Assembly: GCA_038237435.1 (NCBI GenBank)
Contig: JBBRYT010000011.1
Span: 68,287-132,286, forward strand
Length of the DNA: 64,000 nucleotides
DNA from: JACCTI01 sp038237435
GTDB lineage: Bacteria; Verrucomicrobiota; Verrucomicrobiia; Chthoniobacterales; UBA10450
Direction of reading: 5' to 3'
Both the position numbers and the translations under genes were made by a program. The notes under the pieces are model-generated. The model saw only the letters and a program-made list of their open reading frames with translations, was not told the origin of the DNA and searched no databases. This document shows positions 8,307 to 16,375 of the stretch, piece after piece. The first letter of the stretch is position 1. Each line of letters opens with the position of its first letter.

Positions 8307-10883
8307 ATGCGGAAGGACCAACGAGTCGTTAAAGTCAATGGACGCGAACTGACCATTTCCAATCCGGGAAAAGTTTACTTCCCTGAAAGCGGCTTCACCA
8401 AAGGCGGGGTCGTCGCGTTCTACGACAAGATCGCTGACATTATTCTACCGCACCTGCGCAATCGGCCGCTGACGATGAAACGTTACCCGGAAGGTGTGAA
8501 GGGCGAGCATTTTTACGAGAAGAATGCGCCCAAACACACTCCGCCGTGGGTGAAGACATTCCCGATTCCACGTGAGGAAGGCGGCGGCGACATCAATTAC
8601 ATTTTGTGCAATGACCGCGCCACGCTCCTGTGGGCGACTAACCTAGCCGATATCGAGAAGCACGTCCTGCTCGCGCGTGTGCCGGAAGTGAATCACCCCA
8701 CCTCGATCGTGTTCGATCTTGATCCCGGCGAGCCGGCCACGATCGTCGATTGCGCGGAGGTCGCTCTGAGTCTGCGCAAGATTTTCGCGCGCTGGAATCT
8801 CGAAACATTCGCAAAAGTTTCGGGCTCCAAAGGATTGCATCTGAGCGTGCCCCTGAACGGCGATGCGCCTTACGACGTGACCCAACCATTCGCGAAAAGT
8901 GTCGCCGAGTTAGTTGCTCACGAAATGCCAAAACGCGTCGTTGCCGAAATGGCCAAGAGTCTTCGCACCGGAAAAGTTCTCATCGATTGGAGCCAGAACT
9001 CCGACTTCAAGACCACCGTCTGCGTCTACTCGATGCGCGCGAACGGTCCGGAGCCGCACATTTCCATGCCGATAACATGGGAGGAGTTGGAACGGGCGGT
9101 TAAACGGAAAGAGACAAAGGATCTCACTTTCACACCTAAAAGCGCGGTCAAACGACTCGAGAAGCTGGGAGATTTATTCGCGCCGGTTTTGAAACTGAAA
9201 CAAGAATTGCCGGTCGCGTTTACCAAAGCGCTCGCCGCCGCACCCGCGCCGAAACTGAGTCGCTGGCCGCGCAACCTGAAGAAAAACGAACGCGACAAGA
9301 GCTTGCGCGAATACCGTGCGAAGCGCGATCCCACGCAGACGTCGGAGCCGATGCCGGCGCCATCGCCTAACGAGAGCAAGCGCAAAGGTCCGCATCGTTT
9401 CGTGATTCAAAAACATGCGGCGAGTCATTTGCACTACGATTGGCGGCTGGAAATGCAGGGTGTCCTTCGCTCCTGGGCCGTGCCGAAGGGTCCGCCGACA
9501 CTACTGAAAGAAGCGCGTCTGGCCATGCACGTGGAAGACCATCCACTCGATTATGAGAAGTTCGAAGGCACGATCCCGCCGGGAAATTACGGCGCCGGCA
9601 CAGTCATGGTCTGGGATTATGGAGTGTATCAGGACATCACGGGCAATGACGCCGCCGCGTTTCACGCCGGCAAAATGCACATCGTCATGTCAGGGCAAAA
9701 ACTGAAGGGCGAATGGATTTTGGTGAAAGACAAACGCGAACCGGAAAGCAACCGCTGGCTGCTCATTAAAGCCGGCCAATCGATGAAGCCGATCTCGGCC
9801 AAGATCGATGATAGCTCGGCAATTTCGCGGCGTTCCATGGCCCAAATCGCGACAGCGAACGACGCGCAATGGCAAAGCAACCGACCAGCCGCGAATGCAC
9901 GGCGGTCACTTCGCCTAACGAGTCGTAATTCTGCCAAACCAAAATTCGTTGAACCAATGAAGTGCAAGCCGGTAATGAATTTGCCTAACGAGAGCAATTG
10001 GACTTTCGAAATTAAGTTCGACGGCTATCGCTGCCTCGCGATCAAGATGGACGGCGATGTGAAGATTTTCTCGCGAAATGAGAATCTCTTAAATGAACGC
10101 TTCCCCAGCGTCGTCGCCGCGCTCGCCGAACTGCCCGGCGATTTTGCCATCGATGGCGAAATCGTTGCGCTCGATGAGCAAGGCCGTCCGTCGTTCCAAC
10201 TTCTACAGAACAATATGTCCAAGGTGTTCGACGCTTATTTTTATGCCTTCGATTTGCTCAATCGAAATGGCGAAGAATTCTTGCGAAGCCCAATCGAGCA
10301 ACGGCGAGCCTTGCTCGATGAAATGATGGCGGACCCTGCCGACCCGTTGCGTCGCTCGCCGCTGCTCGACGCGCCCTCCAGTCAAGTGCTCGATGCGGTG
10401 CGGAAGCTCGGGCTCGAAGGTGTTGTCGGTAAACGAAACGGCTCGATCTATGAGGCGGGCGAACGTTCCGGGGCCTGGATCAAGCAGCGGACGGGAGCTG
10501 AACAGGAATTTGTCATTGGCGGTTACAAGCCGGGGACGCGCGGCTTCGACTCGTTGCTCGTGGGAGTGTACGAAGGTAAGCGGCTCATGTTTGCGGCGCA
10601 GGTGAAGGACGGTTTCGTTCCGCGAATGCGTGATGAAATTTTCGCACAGCTAAAGAACCTCCAGAAGGCCACCTGTCCATTCGTGAACCTGCCTGAGAAA
10701 AAAGGGGCGCGCCGTGGCGAGCCACTCACGGTCGAAAAGATGAGGGAATGCCGTTGGCTGGAGCCTCGAGTCATTTGCCGGGTCGCATTCGTCGAATGGA
10801 CGGACGCGGGTAATCTGCGACACGCAAAGTTCATCGCAATGCGCGACGACAAAAACCCGAACGAAGTGGTGCGCGAGACCTGA
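8307..10883 (+). CDS. ligD: Multifunctional DNA ligase D (Pol-PE-Lig)
   Basis: An 858-residue LigD for non-homologous end joining. Domains in order: the primase-polymerase domain (about 1-290) with the catalytic acidic pair in FDLDPGEP (D137/D139) and SGSKGLHLSVP; a 3'-phosphoesterase domain (about 363-500) with HRFVIQKHAASHLHYDWRLE; and an ATP-dependent ligase domain (about 550-850) with nucleotidyl Lys570 in KFDGYR, DGEIVALDEQGRPSF, GLEGVVGKR and WIKQR. The Pol-PE-Lig order is that of mycobacterial LigD. ATG 8307 follows an AGGAACGGG ribosome-binding-like stretch. The usual partner Ku is not in the window. Three exact copies of the iterated motif lie in the PE domain and linkers (9365, 9913, 9983). 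Confidence 0.96.
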   Translation: MRKDQRVVKVNGRELTISNPGKVYFPESGFTKGGVVAFYDKIADIILPHLRNRPLTMKRYPEGVKGEHFYEKNAPKHTPPWVKTFPIPREEGGGDINYILCNDRATLLWATNLADIEKHVLLARVPEVNHPTSIVFDLDPGEPATIVDCAEVALSLRKIFARWNLETFAKVSGSKGLHLSVPLNGDAPYDVTQPFAKSVAELVAHEMPKRVVAEMAKSLRTGKVLIDWSQNSDFKTTVCVYSMRANGPEPHISMPITWEELERAVKRKETKDLTFTPKSAVKRLEKLGDLFAPVLKLKQELPVAFTKALAAAPAPKLSRWPRNLKKNERDKSLREYRAKRDPTQTSEPMPAPSPNESKRKGPHRFVIQKHAASHLHYDWRLEMQGVLRSWAVPKGPPTLLKEARLAMHVEDHPLDYEKFEGTIPPGNYGAGTVMVWDYGVYQDITGNDAAAFHAGKMHIVMSGQKLKGEWILVKDKREPESNRWLLIKAGQSMKPISAKIDDSSAISRRSMAQIATANDAQWQSNRPAANARRSLRLTSRNSAKPKFVEPMKCKPVMNLPNESNWTFEIKFDGYRCLAIKMDGDVKIFSRNENLLNERFPSVVAALAELPGDFAIDGEIVALDEQGRPSFQLLQNNMSKVFDAYFYAFDLLNRNGEEFLRSPIEQRRALLDEMMADPADPLRRSPLLDAPSSQVLDAVRKLGLEGVVGKRNGSIYEAGERSGAWIKQRTGAEQEFVIGGYKPGTRGFDSLLVGVYEGKRLMFAAQVKDGFVPRMRDEIFAQLKNLQKATCPFVNLPEKKGARRGEPLTVEKMRECRWLEPRVICRVAFVEWTDAGNLRHAKFIAMRDDKNPNEVVRET

Positions 10884-10888
10884 GACGA

Positions 10889-12058
10889 TTAGCGTTTCGT
10901 CTTGGCGCCGTTGCGCGTCTTAGCCGGTTTGCGATGACCGTTGCCGTTGCGCTTGCTCGGATTCGGAAAGGCGACATCCTCGTCACCGCGGATGAACTCT
11001 TCCGTCTTTTGCCGCGCCTCATCGTCGGTGAATTGTTGCGGCGGCGATTTCATGAAGTAGCTCGAGGGTCCGACGAGCGCTCCGGAAATTTTACGATCGA
11101 GCGCCAGTTTCGCGCAGCGAATCGCGTCGATCACCACGCCGGCCGAATTCGGCGAATCCCAGACTTCGAGTTTCATTTCGCAGCTGAGCGGCACATTGCC
11201 AAATGTCGTCCCTTCCATGCGGATGTAACACCACTTGCGATCCGTCAGCCACGGCACGTAATCGCTCGGGCCGACATGGACATTATTCGCCGGCAAGGCG
11301 TGACCGAGCTGACTCGTGACCGCCTGCGTCTTGGATATTTTTTTTGATTCGAGGCGCTCTCGTTCGAGCATGTTTAGAAAATCGGTGTTGCCACCGAAGT
11401 TCAGCTGGTAGGTGCGATCGAGCCGCACGCCGCGGTCGCGGAAAAGGTTAGTCAGAACGCGATGGGTAATGGTGGCACCCACTTGCGATTTGATGTCATC
11501 GCCGATGATCGGAAGGTTGCGCTCTTCAAACCGGCGGGCCCAATAGGGCTGCGACGCGATGAAAACTGGCACGCAATTGATGAAAGCGCAGCCGGCTTCC
11601 AGGATTTGTTCGACATACCATTTCGTGGCCATTTCCGAGCCGACCGGCAGATAAGAAATCACGACATCGGTCTTCGTTTTTTTCAGAATGCCGATGATGT
11701 CGTCGGTCGAGGCCGGCGATTTTTTCACAACCTTCTTCAGATATTTACCGAGACCGTCGTGTGTCATGCCGCGATGAACTTTCACACCCAGCTTCGGCAC
11801 TTCGCTAAAACGGATGGTGTTGTTCGGCTCCGCAAAAATCGCCTCGCCCAGATCCCGCCCGACCTTCGGGGCAGCGATATCGAAAGCGGCCGAAAACTCG
11901 ATATCCCGCACGTGATAGCCACCGAGGTCCACGTGCATCAGTCCGGGAACGAGATCGTCCTCGCTGGCATCGCGATAAAACTCCACCCCTTGGACGAGCG
12001 ATGATGCACAATTGCCGACACCGATAATGCCGACGCGAATCTTTTCTTTCTTAATCAT
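10889..12058 (-). CDS. ino1: Inositol-3-phosphate synthase
   Basis: A 389-residue protein matching the short actinobacterial/archaeal-type myo-inositol-1-phosphate synthase. The N-terminal NAD-binding segment is IRVGIIGVGNCASSLVQGVE. Conserved family segments include DIIGILKKTKTDVVISYLPVG, GDDIKSQVGATITHRVL, FGGNTDFLNM and SPNSAGVVIDAIR. It converts glucose-6-phosphate to inositol-3-phosphate, the entry to inositol lipids or inositol-based solutes. A lysine- and arginine-rich tail (NPSKRNGNGHRKPAKTRNGA) of about 30 residues is appended and looks disordered. It is convergent with ligD, with 5 bases between the stops. Confidence 0.93.
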   Translation of the reverse strand: MIKKEKIRVGIIGVGNCASSLVQGVEFYRDASEDDLVPGLMHVDLGGYHVRDIEFSAAFDIAAPKVGRDLGEAIFAEPNNTIRFSEVPKLGVKVHRGMTHDGLGKYLKKVVKKSPASTDDIIGILKKTKTDVVISYLPVGSEMATKWYVEQILEAGCAFINCVPVFIASQPYWARRFEERNLPIIGDDIKSQVGATITHRVLTNLFRDRGVRLDRTYQLNFGGNTDFLNMLERERLESKKISKTQAVTSQLGHALPANNVHVGPSDYVPWLTDRKWCYIRMEGTTFGNVPLSCEMKLEVWDSPNSAGVVIDAIRCAKLALDRKISGALVGPSSYFMKSPPQQFTDDEARQKTEEFIRGDEDVAFPNPSKRNGNGHRKPAKTRNGAKTKR

Positions 12059-12385
12059 CTCTTAGTCACAAAACGCCGCTGTTGGTCGCCGCGGACGGCT
12101 ATTCGAATGGGTGAGTTTCGGGCAAAGAATGTGGATGCGCCAGCATATCTTCGCAATTTTCCCCGAGCTTGGGGCTCGAAGTTTGCTGCATTGTCAAGTC
12201 CCTACGAATCGGGTGGAATGGCCGATTTGCAAAAACTTTGAACAAAACGCAACCGCCTGCTGTCAGTAAAACGAATATTTAACCTTGTTAAATACTTTCG
12301 ATGCTAGTAATAAACGCATCCTCAAAGCCGGTCGCGCACGTAATGATTAAGCGAAGGCCGCGAGGGTTTTACAACCGTTCCGTTC
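12059..12385 (+). other. Intergenic region between divergent ino1 and sigma factor
   Basis: About 330 bases without a credible gene. It separates divergent starts, so it must hold promoters for both sides. The AT-rich half near 12270-12313 contains the best promoter-like pair (listed separately). No RNA gene or repeat is evident. Confidence 0.6.
12285..12313 (+). promoter_or_regulatory. Candidate sigma-70-type promoter for the sigma factor gene
   Basis: TTGTTA at 12285-12290 is separated by exactly 17 bases from TAATAA at 12308-12313, in an AT-rich island upstream of the sigma factor start at 12386. The match to the -35/-10 consensus is partial and was found by eye. Confidence 0.4.
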
Positions 12386-13252
12386 ATGAAAAGTTTTATG
12401 GCTGCTGAAGATAGCGATACTGGAATAAAGATTTACCTGCGAGAGATCGGGCAAATTCCGCTTTTGACCCCGGACCAAGAGATCGAACTGGCCGCGAAGA
12501 TCAAAAAGGGCGATCGGGAAGCGCGCGCGCTCATGATTCGCTCCAATCTCCGTCTGGTGGTGAAGATCGCCCACGATTACGCAAACCTCGGTTTGCCCCT
12601 GCTCGACCTCATTTCGGAGGGCAACATCGGTCTGATGAAAGCGGTCGAACGCTTCGACCCAGCCAAGGGCGGAAAGCTTTCCACCTATGCGGCGTGGTGG
12701 ATCAAACAGTCGATTAAGCGCGCTTTGGCGAATCAGTCGAAGACGATTCGGTTGCCTGTGCACCTGGTCGATAAGATTTCCAAGATGCGCCGCGTGTCGT
12801 TGCAGATGAGCGAGGAACTTGGCCGCGAACCGACCGATGACGAACTCGGCGAAGAAATCGGCATTGCTGCGGGCAAAGTCTCGCAGCTCAAGACGGTTTC
12901 CATCCGCCCAGCCTCGCTCGACGCACCGATCAGCGATGATGATTCGACCGAATTTGGCGAAATCGTCGGCGACGAAGAAGCGCAGACACCATTCGAATTG
13001 CTGCGCGACAAAAATCTGCGCAACGAAGTCGGAGGCTTGCTCGACGTTCTCGACGATCGCGAACGCAAGATCATCTTTTCGCGATTCGGTCTCGATGGCG
13101 GGAAACCAAAGACGCTCGAGGAAGTCGGAAAGAAATTTGGCGTCACGCGCGAGCGCATTCGTCAGCTGCAAAATATTGCGCTCTCGAAGTTGCGCCGGGC
13201 CCTCAGCAAGAAAGAGCGACCGGTCGACGTAGAATTGCCAGTCGAAGCTTAG
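12386..13252 (+). CDS. RNA polymerase sigma-70 family factor (RpoD/RpoS-like)
   Basis: A 288-residue group 1/2 sigma factor. It carries region 1.2 (IKIYLREIGQIPLLT), region 2 with the near-invariant DLISEGNIGLMKAVERFDP and STYAAWWIKQSIKRAL, region 3 (LGREPTDDELGEEIGI) and a region 4 helix-turn-helix (TLEEVGKKFGVTRERIRQLQ). It lacks the long N-terminal region 1.1 of typical RpoD, so it is either a short primary factor or an RpoS-like group 2 factor. ATG 12386 is used; ATG 12398 is also possible. A terminator-like hairpin follows the gene. Translation of the opposite strand gives a long open frame that is only a shadow. Confidence 0.92.
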   Translation: MKSFMAAEDSDTGIKIYLREIGQIPLLTPDQEIELAAKIKKGDREARALMIRSNLRLVVKIAHDYANLGLPLLDLISEGNIGLMKAVERFDPAKGGKLSTYAAWWIKQSIKRALANQSKTIRLPVHLVDKISKMRRVSLQMSEELGREPTDDELGEEIGIAAGKVSQLKTVSIRPASLDAPISDDDSTEFGEIVGDEEAQTPFELLRDKNLRNEVGGLLDVLDDRERKIIFSRFGLDGGKPKTLEEVGKKFGVTRERIRQLQNIALSKLRRALSKKERPVDVELPVEA

Positions 13253-13272
13253 TCGGCCTAACGAATTCAAGG

Positions 13273-13304
13273 ACGCGCGGATGAAAACGTCCGCGCGTTT
13301 TCTT
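13273..13304 (+). terminator. Rho-independent terminator after the sigma factor gene
   Basis: A perfect 9-bp stem (ACGCGCGGA 13273-13281 with TCCGCGCGT 13290-13298), an 8-base loop and a T-rich run (TTTTCTTTT) directly after it. It sits between convergent sigma factor and pyk genes, with the T-run in the sigma-factor direction. Confidence 0.85.
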
Positions 13305-14747
13305 TTAGTCCATCAGCGAGTCGTCGCCGGACAGGGAGATCCCACCCTTCGCTTGCCGCACTTGAATGGAATCGACTTGCGCACCGCTCGCCCGCAGATC
13401 GCTCAGGACAACCAGATTATCATTCGCTCTCGTTAGCCCCGCCTCGGATAAATACTTTTCCGCTGCCTCGATCGTGGTGTTGGGATCGGCGGTGAAAGGC
13501 AACAAGACCGGATGCGTTCCCCAGCAGAGGGTCAGCTGCCGGCAAACTTGCTCGTTCGGCGTGAAAGCAAAAATCGGCGCGTACTGCGGACGCAGATTCG
13601 AAACGTAACGCGCCATCGTACCGTGCCGGGTGAAGACAATCAGCCTCGCTCGGGGCAATGAGTCGGCCAGCACCACTGCGGAATAAACCGTCTTTTGCCG
13701 GCTATCTTTTAATTCAGCCTCCTTCGCGTAGCCCGCGCCGCCGCTCTGTTCAATTCGCTTCGCCACCCGATCAAAAACTTCCACACACTTGACCGGATAT
13801 CGCCCAACGGTTGTCTCGCCGCTCAACATGATCGCGTCAGTCTGTTCGAACACCGCATTGGCCACGTCGCTGATCTCCGCGCGCGTCGGCACCGGATTTT
13901 CGATCATCGATTCTAACATGTGCGTCGCCACGATGACCGGTTTTCCAAAGCGAATACATTGCTTCACGATGCGCCGCTGAATAATCGGTAGCTCTTCCAT
14001 CGGACATTCGATGCCAAGATCGCCACGTGCGACCATGATTGCATCGGCCGCGTGGATCATTTCATCGATCTCGCGCACCGCAGATTGATCTTCGATTTTC
14101 GCCACGATTTGCGCGGTGCTCTGAAGCTTTTGCAGGACGCGCCGCAACTCTTCCAGATCGCTTGGTTGGCGCGCGAAACTAAGGGCAACAAAATCGACCT
14201 TCATCTCAACGCCCACCCGGATGTCGGCGAGATCCTTCTCAGTTAACGGCGGCAGATTCACTCGTACGCCGGGCAAATTAATGTGGCGCCGTGATCCTAG
14301 CGTGCCCGGCGTGAGCACCTTGCAGCGGATGCGATTTTGTTGCTTCTCCAGGACCAGCATCTGTAGGACGCCGTTGTCGACCAAAACGGTGTCGCCGGCC
14401 GAGATGTCGTTAACCAGGCCGTCGTAATTCACGTCGACGGAGTTCGCTTCTTCACTTTTCGCGCCGCGCACCGTTAGCTCAAGGATATCGCCCGGCTTCA
14501 ACTTCAAATCGGTTTTCAAGTTACCGGTGCGAATAGCGGGCCCCTGCGTGTCGAGCAGAATAGCCATTGGTCTTACCAGCTCTGCCGCGATCGAGCGCAG
14601 ACGAGGCACGATCTCGCGCACCCACTCGTGCGTCGCGTGACTCATGTTCAAGCGAAATACATCTGCCCCTTGGGCTAGGAGTTGCCGTAAGACCTCGGAA
14701 GATTCGGTAGCTGGTCCTAGCGTGCAGATAATCTTGGTCTTACGCAT
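13305..14747 (-). CDS. pyk: Pyruvate kinase
   Basis: About 480 residues of a complete pyruvate kinase, converting phosphoenolpyruvate and ADP to pyruvate and ATP. It shows MRKTKIICTLGPATES at the start, FRLNMSHATHEW, the B-domain segment, and MVARGDLGIECPMEELP, which carries metal/substrate-binding residues. SGETTVGRYPVKCVE and a C-terminal allosteric-type domain complete it. The frame can begin at 14771 inside the upstream gene, but ATG 14747 gives the canonical N-terminus. The usual DTKGPEIRTG reads DTQGPAIRTG here, a modest deviation. The last codons approach the sigma factor terminator. Confidence 0.95.
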   Translation of the reverse strand: MRKTKIICTLGPATESSEVLRQLLAQGADVFRLNMSHATHEWVREIVPRLRSIAAELVRPMAILLDTQGPAIRTGNLKTDLKLKPGDILELTVRGAKSEEANSVDVNYDGLVNDISAGDTVLVDNGVLQMLVLEKQQNRIRCKVLTPGTLGSRRHINLPGVRVNLPPLTEKDLADIRVGVEMKVDFVALSFARQPSDLEELRRVLQKLQSTAQIVAKIEDQSAVREIDEMIHAADAIMVARGDLGIECPMEELPIIQRRIVKQCIRFGKPVIVATHMLESMIENPVPTRAEISDVANAVFEQTDAIMLSGETTVGRYPVKCVEVFDRVAKRIEQSGGAGYAKEAELKDSRQKTVYSAVVLADSLPRARLIVFTRHGTMARYVSNLRPQYAPIFAFTPNEQVCRQLTLCWGTHPVLLPFTADPNTTIEAAEKYLSEAGLTRANDNLVVLSDLRASGAQVDSIQVRQAKGGISLSGDDSLMD

Positions 14748-14758
14748 TTGGGGCGATC

Positions 14759-15754
14759 CTATGATGACCAAGTAGCCGGCATGTTCTTCAGCACTTCGAT
14801 ATCTGGGAACTGTTTGATCCCCCTGCTACCCGTAAGTCTGGCCCAGTCGACCATACTTTGTAAGCCCTCTTTGAGAGAATAAGACCGGGCACTTTCGAAA
14901 GTGGCCCGGGCCTTATCATGAGAACAATAAGCGTCCTTAACTTCGTTTCGCTCCTCGAGGTAGGTAACCTCCACCTCTACTCCCATGGACCTGCATACTT
15001 CCCTCGCCAGTTCATTGATGGTGTATATCTTATCGGCACCAAGGTTAAAGAACTGGTTGTAGGCCTTCTCGACAGCAATCGAGCGAGCTATGATTGGCGC
15101 TACCTCCTTGATGTAGCTAAAGGCCCTCGTCTGCTTGCCGTCCCCGAAGACCGTTAGCGCTTTCCCCTGCAGAACTTGGTTGATGAAGATGCCCACGACA
15201 TTCCTATATCGATCGCCCAGGTTCTGCCGCTCGCCGTAAATGTTATGAGGCCGAAAGACGATATAGTTCAGTCCAAACATCTCCCGGCAGATTCTTAGTT
15301 CCTGCTCGATAGCAAGTTTGGCAATGCCATAGGAGTCCTCTGGCATCGGCGTCATCTCCTCCTGCATCGGTACCCGGTTTCGTCCATAAACAGCGATCGA
15401 GGAAGTAAAGACGAAGCACTTTACCTCATGATTGATAGACGCATTGATGAGGTTAATGCTTCCGATAAGATTGTTCTCGTAGTTAAAGCGTTTGATGAAG
15501 TGGCTTAATCCTTCCGCGGCATAGGCAGCTAGATGAAAGACGTAGTCGAAGTGATAGTGTTCGAATAGGTCTTTAATTACTCTCTCATCCAGGATACTTC
15601 CTTCTACGAACAGAGCTTTCTCATTCACGTTCTCTTTTAGTCCACCACTAAGATCATCTAACACAACGACCGTGTTGCCAGCCTTCAGAAGCTCGTCGGT
15701 TACATGTGAGCCGATAAAGCCTGCACCGCCCGTAACTAAAACCGCGGCACTCAC
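14759..15754 (-). CDS. NAD-dependent sugar epimerase/dehydratase (SDR)
   Basis: A 331-residue extended short-chain dehydrogenase. It has the N-terminal Rossmann motif TGGAGFIGSH (G-x-x-G-x-x-G), VLDDLSGG for NAD selectivity, catalytic Y-x-x-x-K in SYGIAK preceded by TSSIAVYG, and RPHNIYGERQN. The fold and length fit UDP-glucose 4-epimerase and related nucleotide-sugar epimerases, supplying precursors to the glycosyltransferases that follow. Its base and codon use looks less GC-rich than that of pyk or the giant glycosyltransferases, and it has no iterated-motif copy, so it may be a later acquisition. Confidence 0.88.
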   Translation of the reverse strand: MSAAVLVTGGAGFIGSHVTDELLKAGNTVVVLDDLSGGLKENVNEKALFVEGSILDERVIKDLFEHYHFDYVFHLAAYAAEGLSHFIKRFNYENNLIGSINLINASINHEVKCFVFTSSIAVYGRNRVPMQEEMTPMPEDSYGIAKLAIEQELRICREMFGLNYIVFRPHNIYGERQNLGDRYRNVVGIFINQVLQGKALTVFGDGKQTRAFSYIKEVAPIIARSIAVEKAYNQFFNLGADKIYTINELAREVCRSMGVEVEVTYLEERNEVKDAYCSHDKARATFESARSYSLKEGLQSMVDWARLTGSRGIKQFPDIEVLKNMPATWSS

Positions 15755-15778
15755 GCAAGGTTCTGTTTCGCAGGTCCT

Positions 15779-16369
15779 TTAGAAGTTCTCGGCCAGTATT
15801 TCATCAATGTAATAAGGCTGGTATTTTTGGCTTAGTTCCAGATAGAGGTGTCCGTCCGCCTCATACTCGTTCCTATGCCAGAAGCCGATTGACTCCCAGG
15901 CTTCTCGAGATGCGACCACTTGCAAACAGTCGATGTGTCGAAAGCGTACCGGTTTTCCTGTTAAGATCCGCTCCTCATTCTTGTGATGAATGATGGTAAA
16001 GATGACCATCTCTTTCCGCATATTATCCTGTTCTAGACAGCGGTTAACTTCTTCCAGGCAGTTCGGGTAGAGTAAATTGTCGATATTGAAATGAAGAATG
16101 TATTCACCCTCTGCAATCCGGAGTCCGTAGTTTCGAAGCGAGTGTCCCCAGTCGCTGAATCGCTCCTTCGTGTAAACCGTCTTCATCTTCTCCAGCGCGC
16201 TCAGGTCGAACTCCTTCTCGAAGGGCACTTGTTTGAAGCCATCGTGCACAAAAATAACCTCAAAGTCGCGGAACGTCTGAGCTAGAATACTATCCACTCC
16301 TTTGCGGGCGGACTCCCGCGAAGTATGGGTGTCACAATCAACCGCGATAACGGAAAATTTCGGCTTCAC
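15779..16369 (-). CDS. Glycosyltransferase family 2 (short)
   Basis: A 196-residue GT2-like protein: KFSVIAVDCDTHT at the start, SILAQTFRDFEVIFVHDG, and HFNIDN in place of the usual D-x-D. A C-terminal E-A-D-G-H-L-Y segment resembles the acceptor-side acidic motif. The protein is shorter than typical GT2 enzymes. It lies between the epimerase and a giant glycosyltransferase in one minus-strand series and shares the lower-GC look of the epimerase. The acceptor is unknown. Confidence 0.75.
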   Translation of the reverse strand: MKPKFSVIAVDCDTHTSRESARKGVDSILAQTFRDFEVIFVHDGFKQVPFEKEFDLSALEKMKTVYTKERFSDWGHSLRNYGLRIAEGEYILHFNIDNLLYPNCLEEVNRCLEQDNMRKEMVIFTIIHHKNEERILTGKPVRFRHIDCLQVVASREAWESIGFWHRNEYEADGHLYLELSQKYQPYYIDEILAENF

Positions 16370-16375
16370 CTTCTT

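Noticed and set aside
12347..13270. A 307-residue open frame antisense to the sigma factor
   Set aside because: It is the exact complement of a strongly conserved sigma-70 gene; its translation shows no domain, and long antisense frames are expected in GC-rich DNA.
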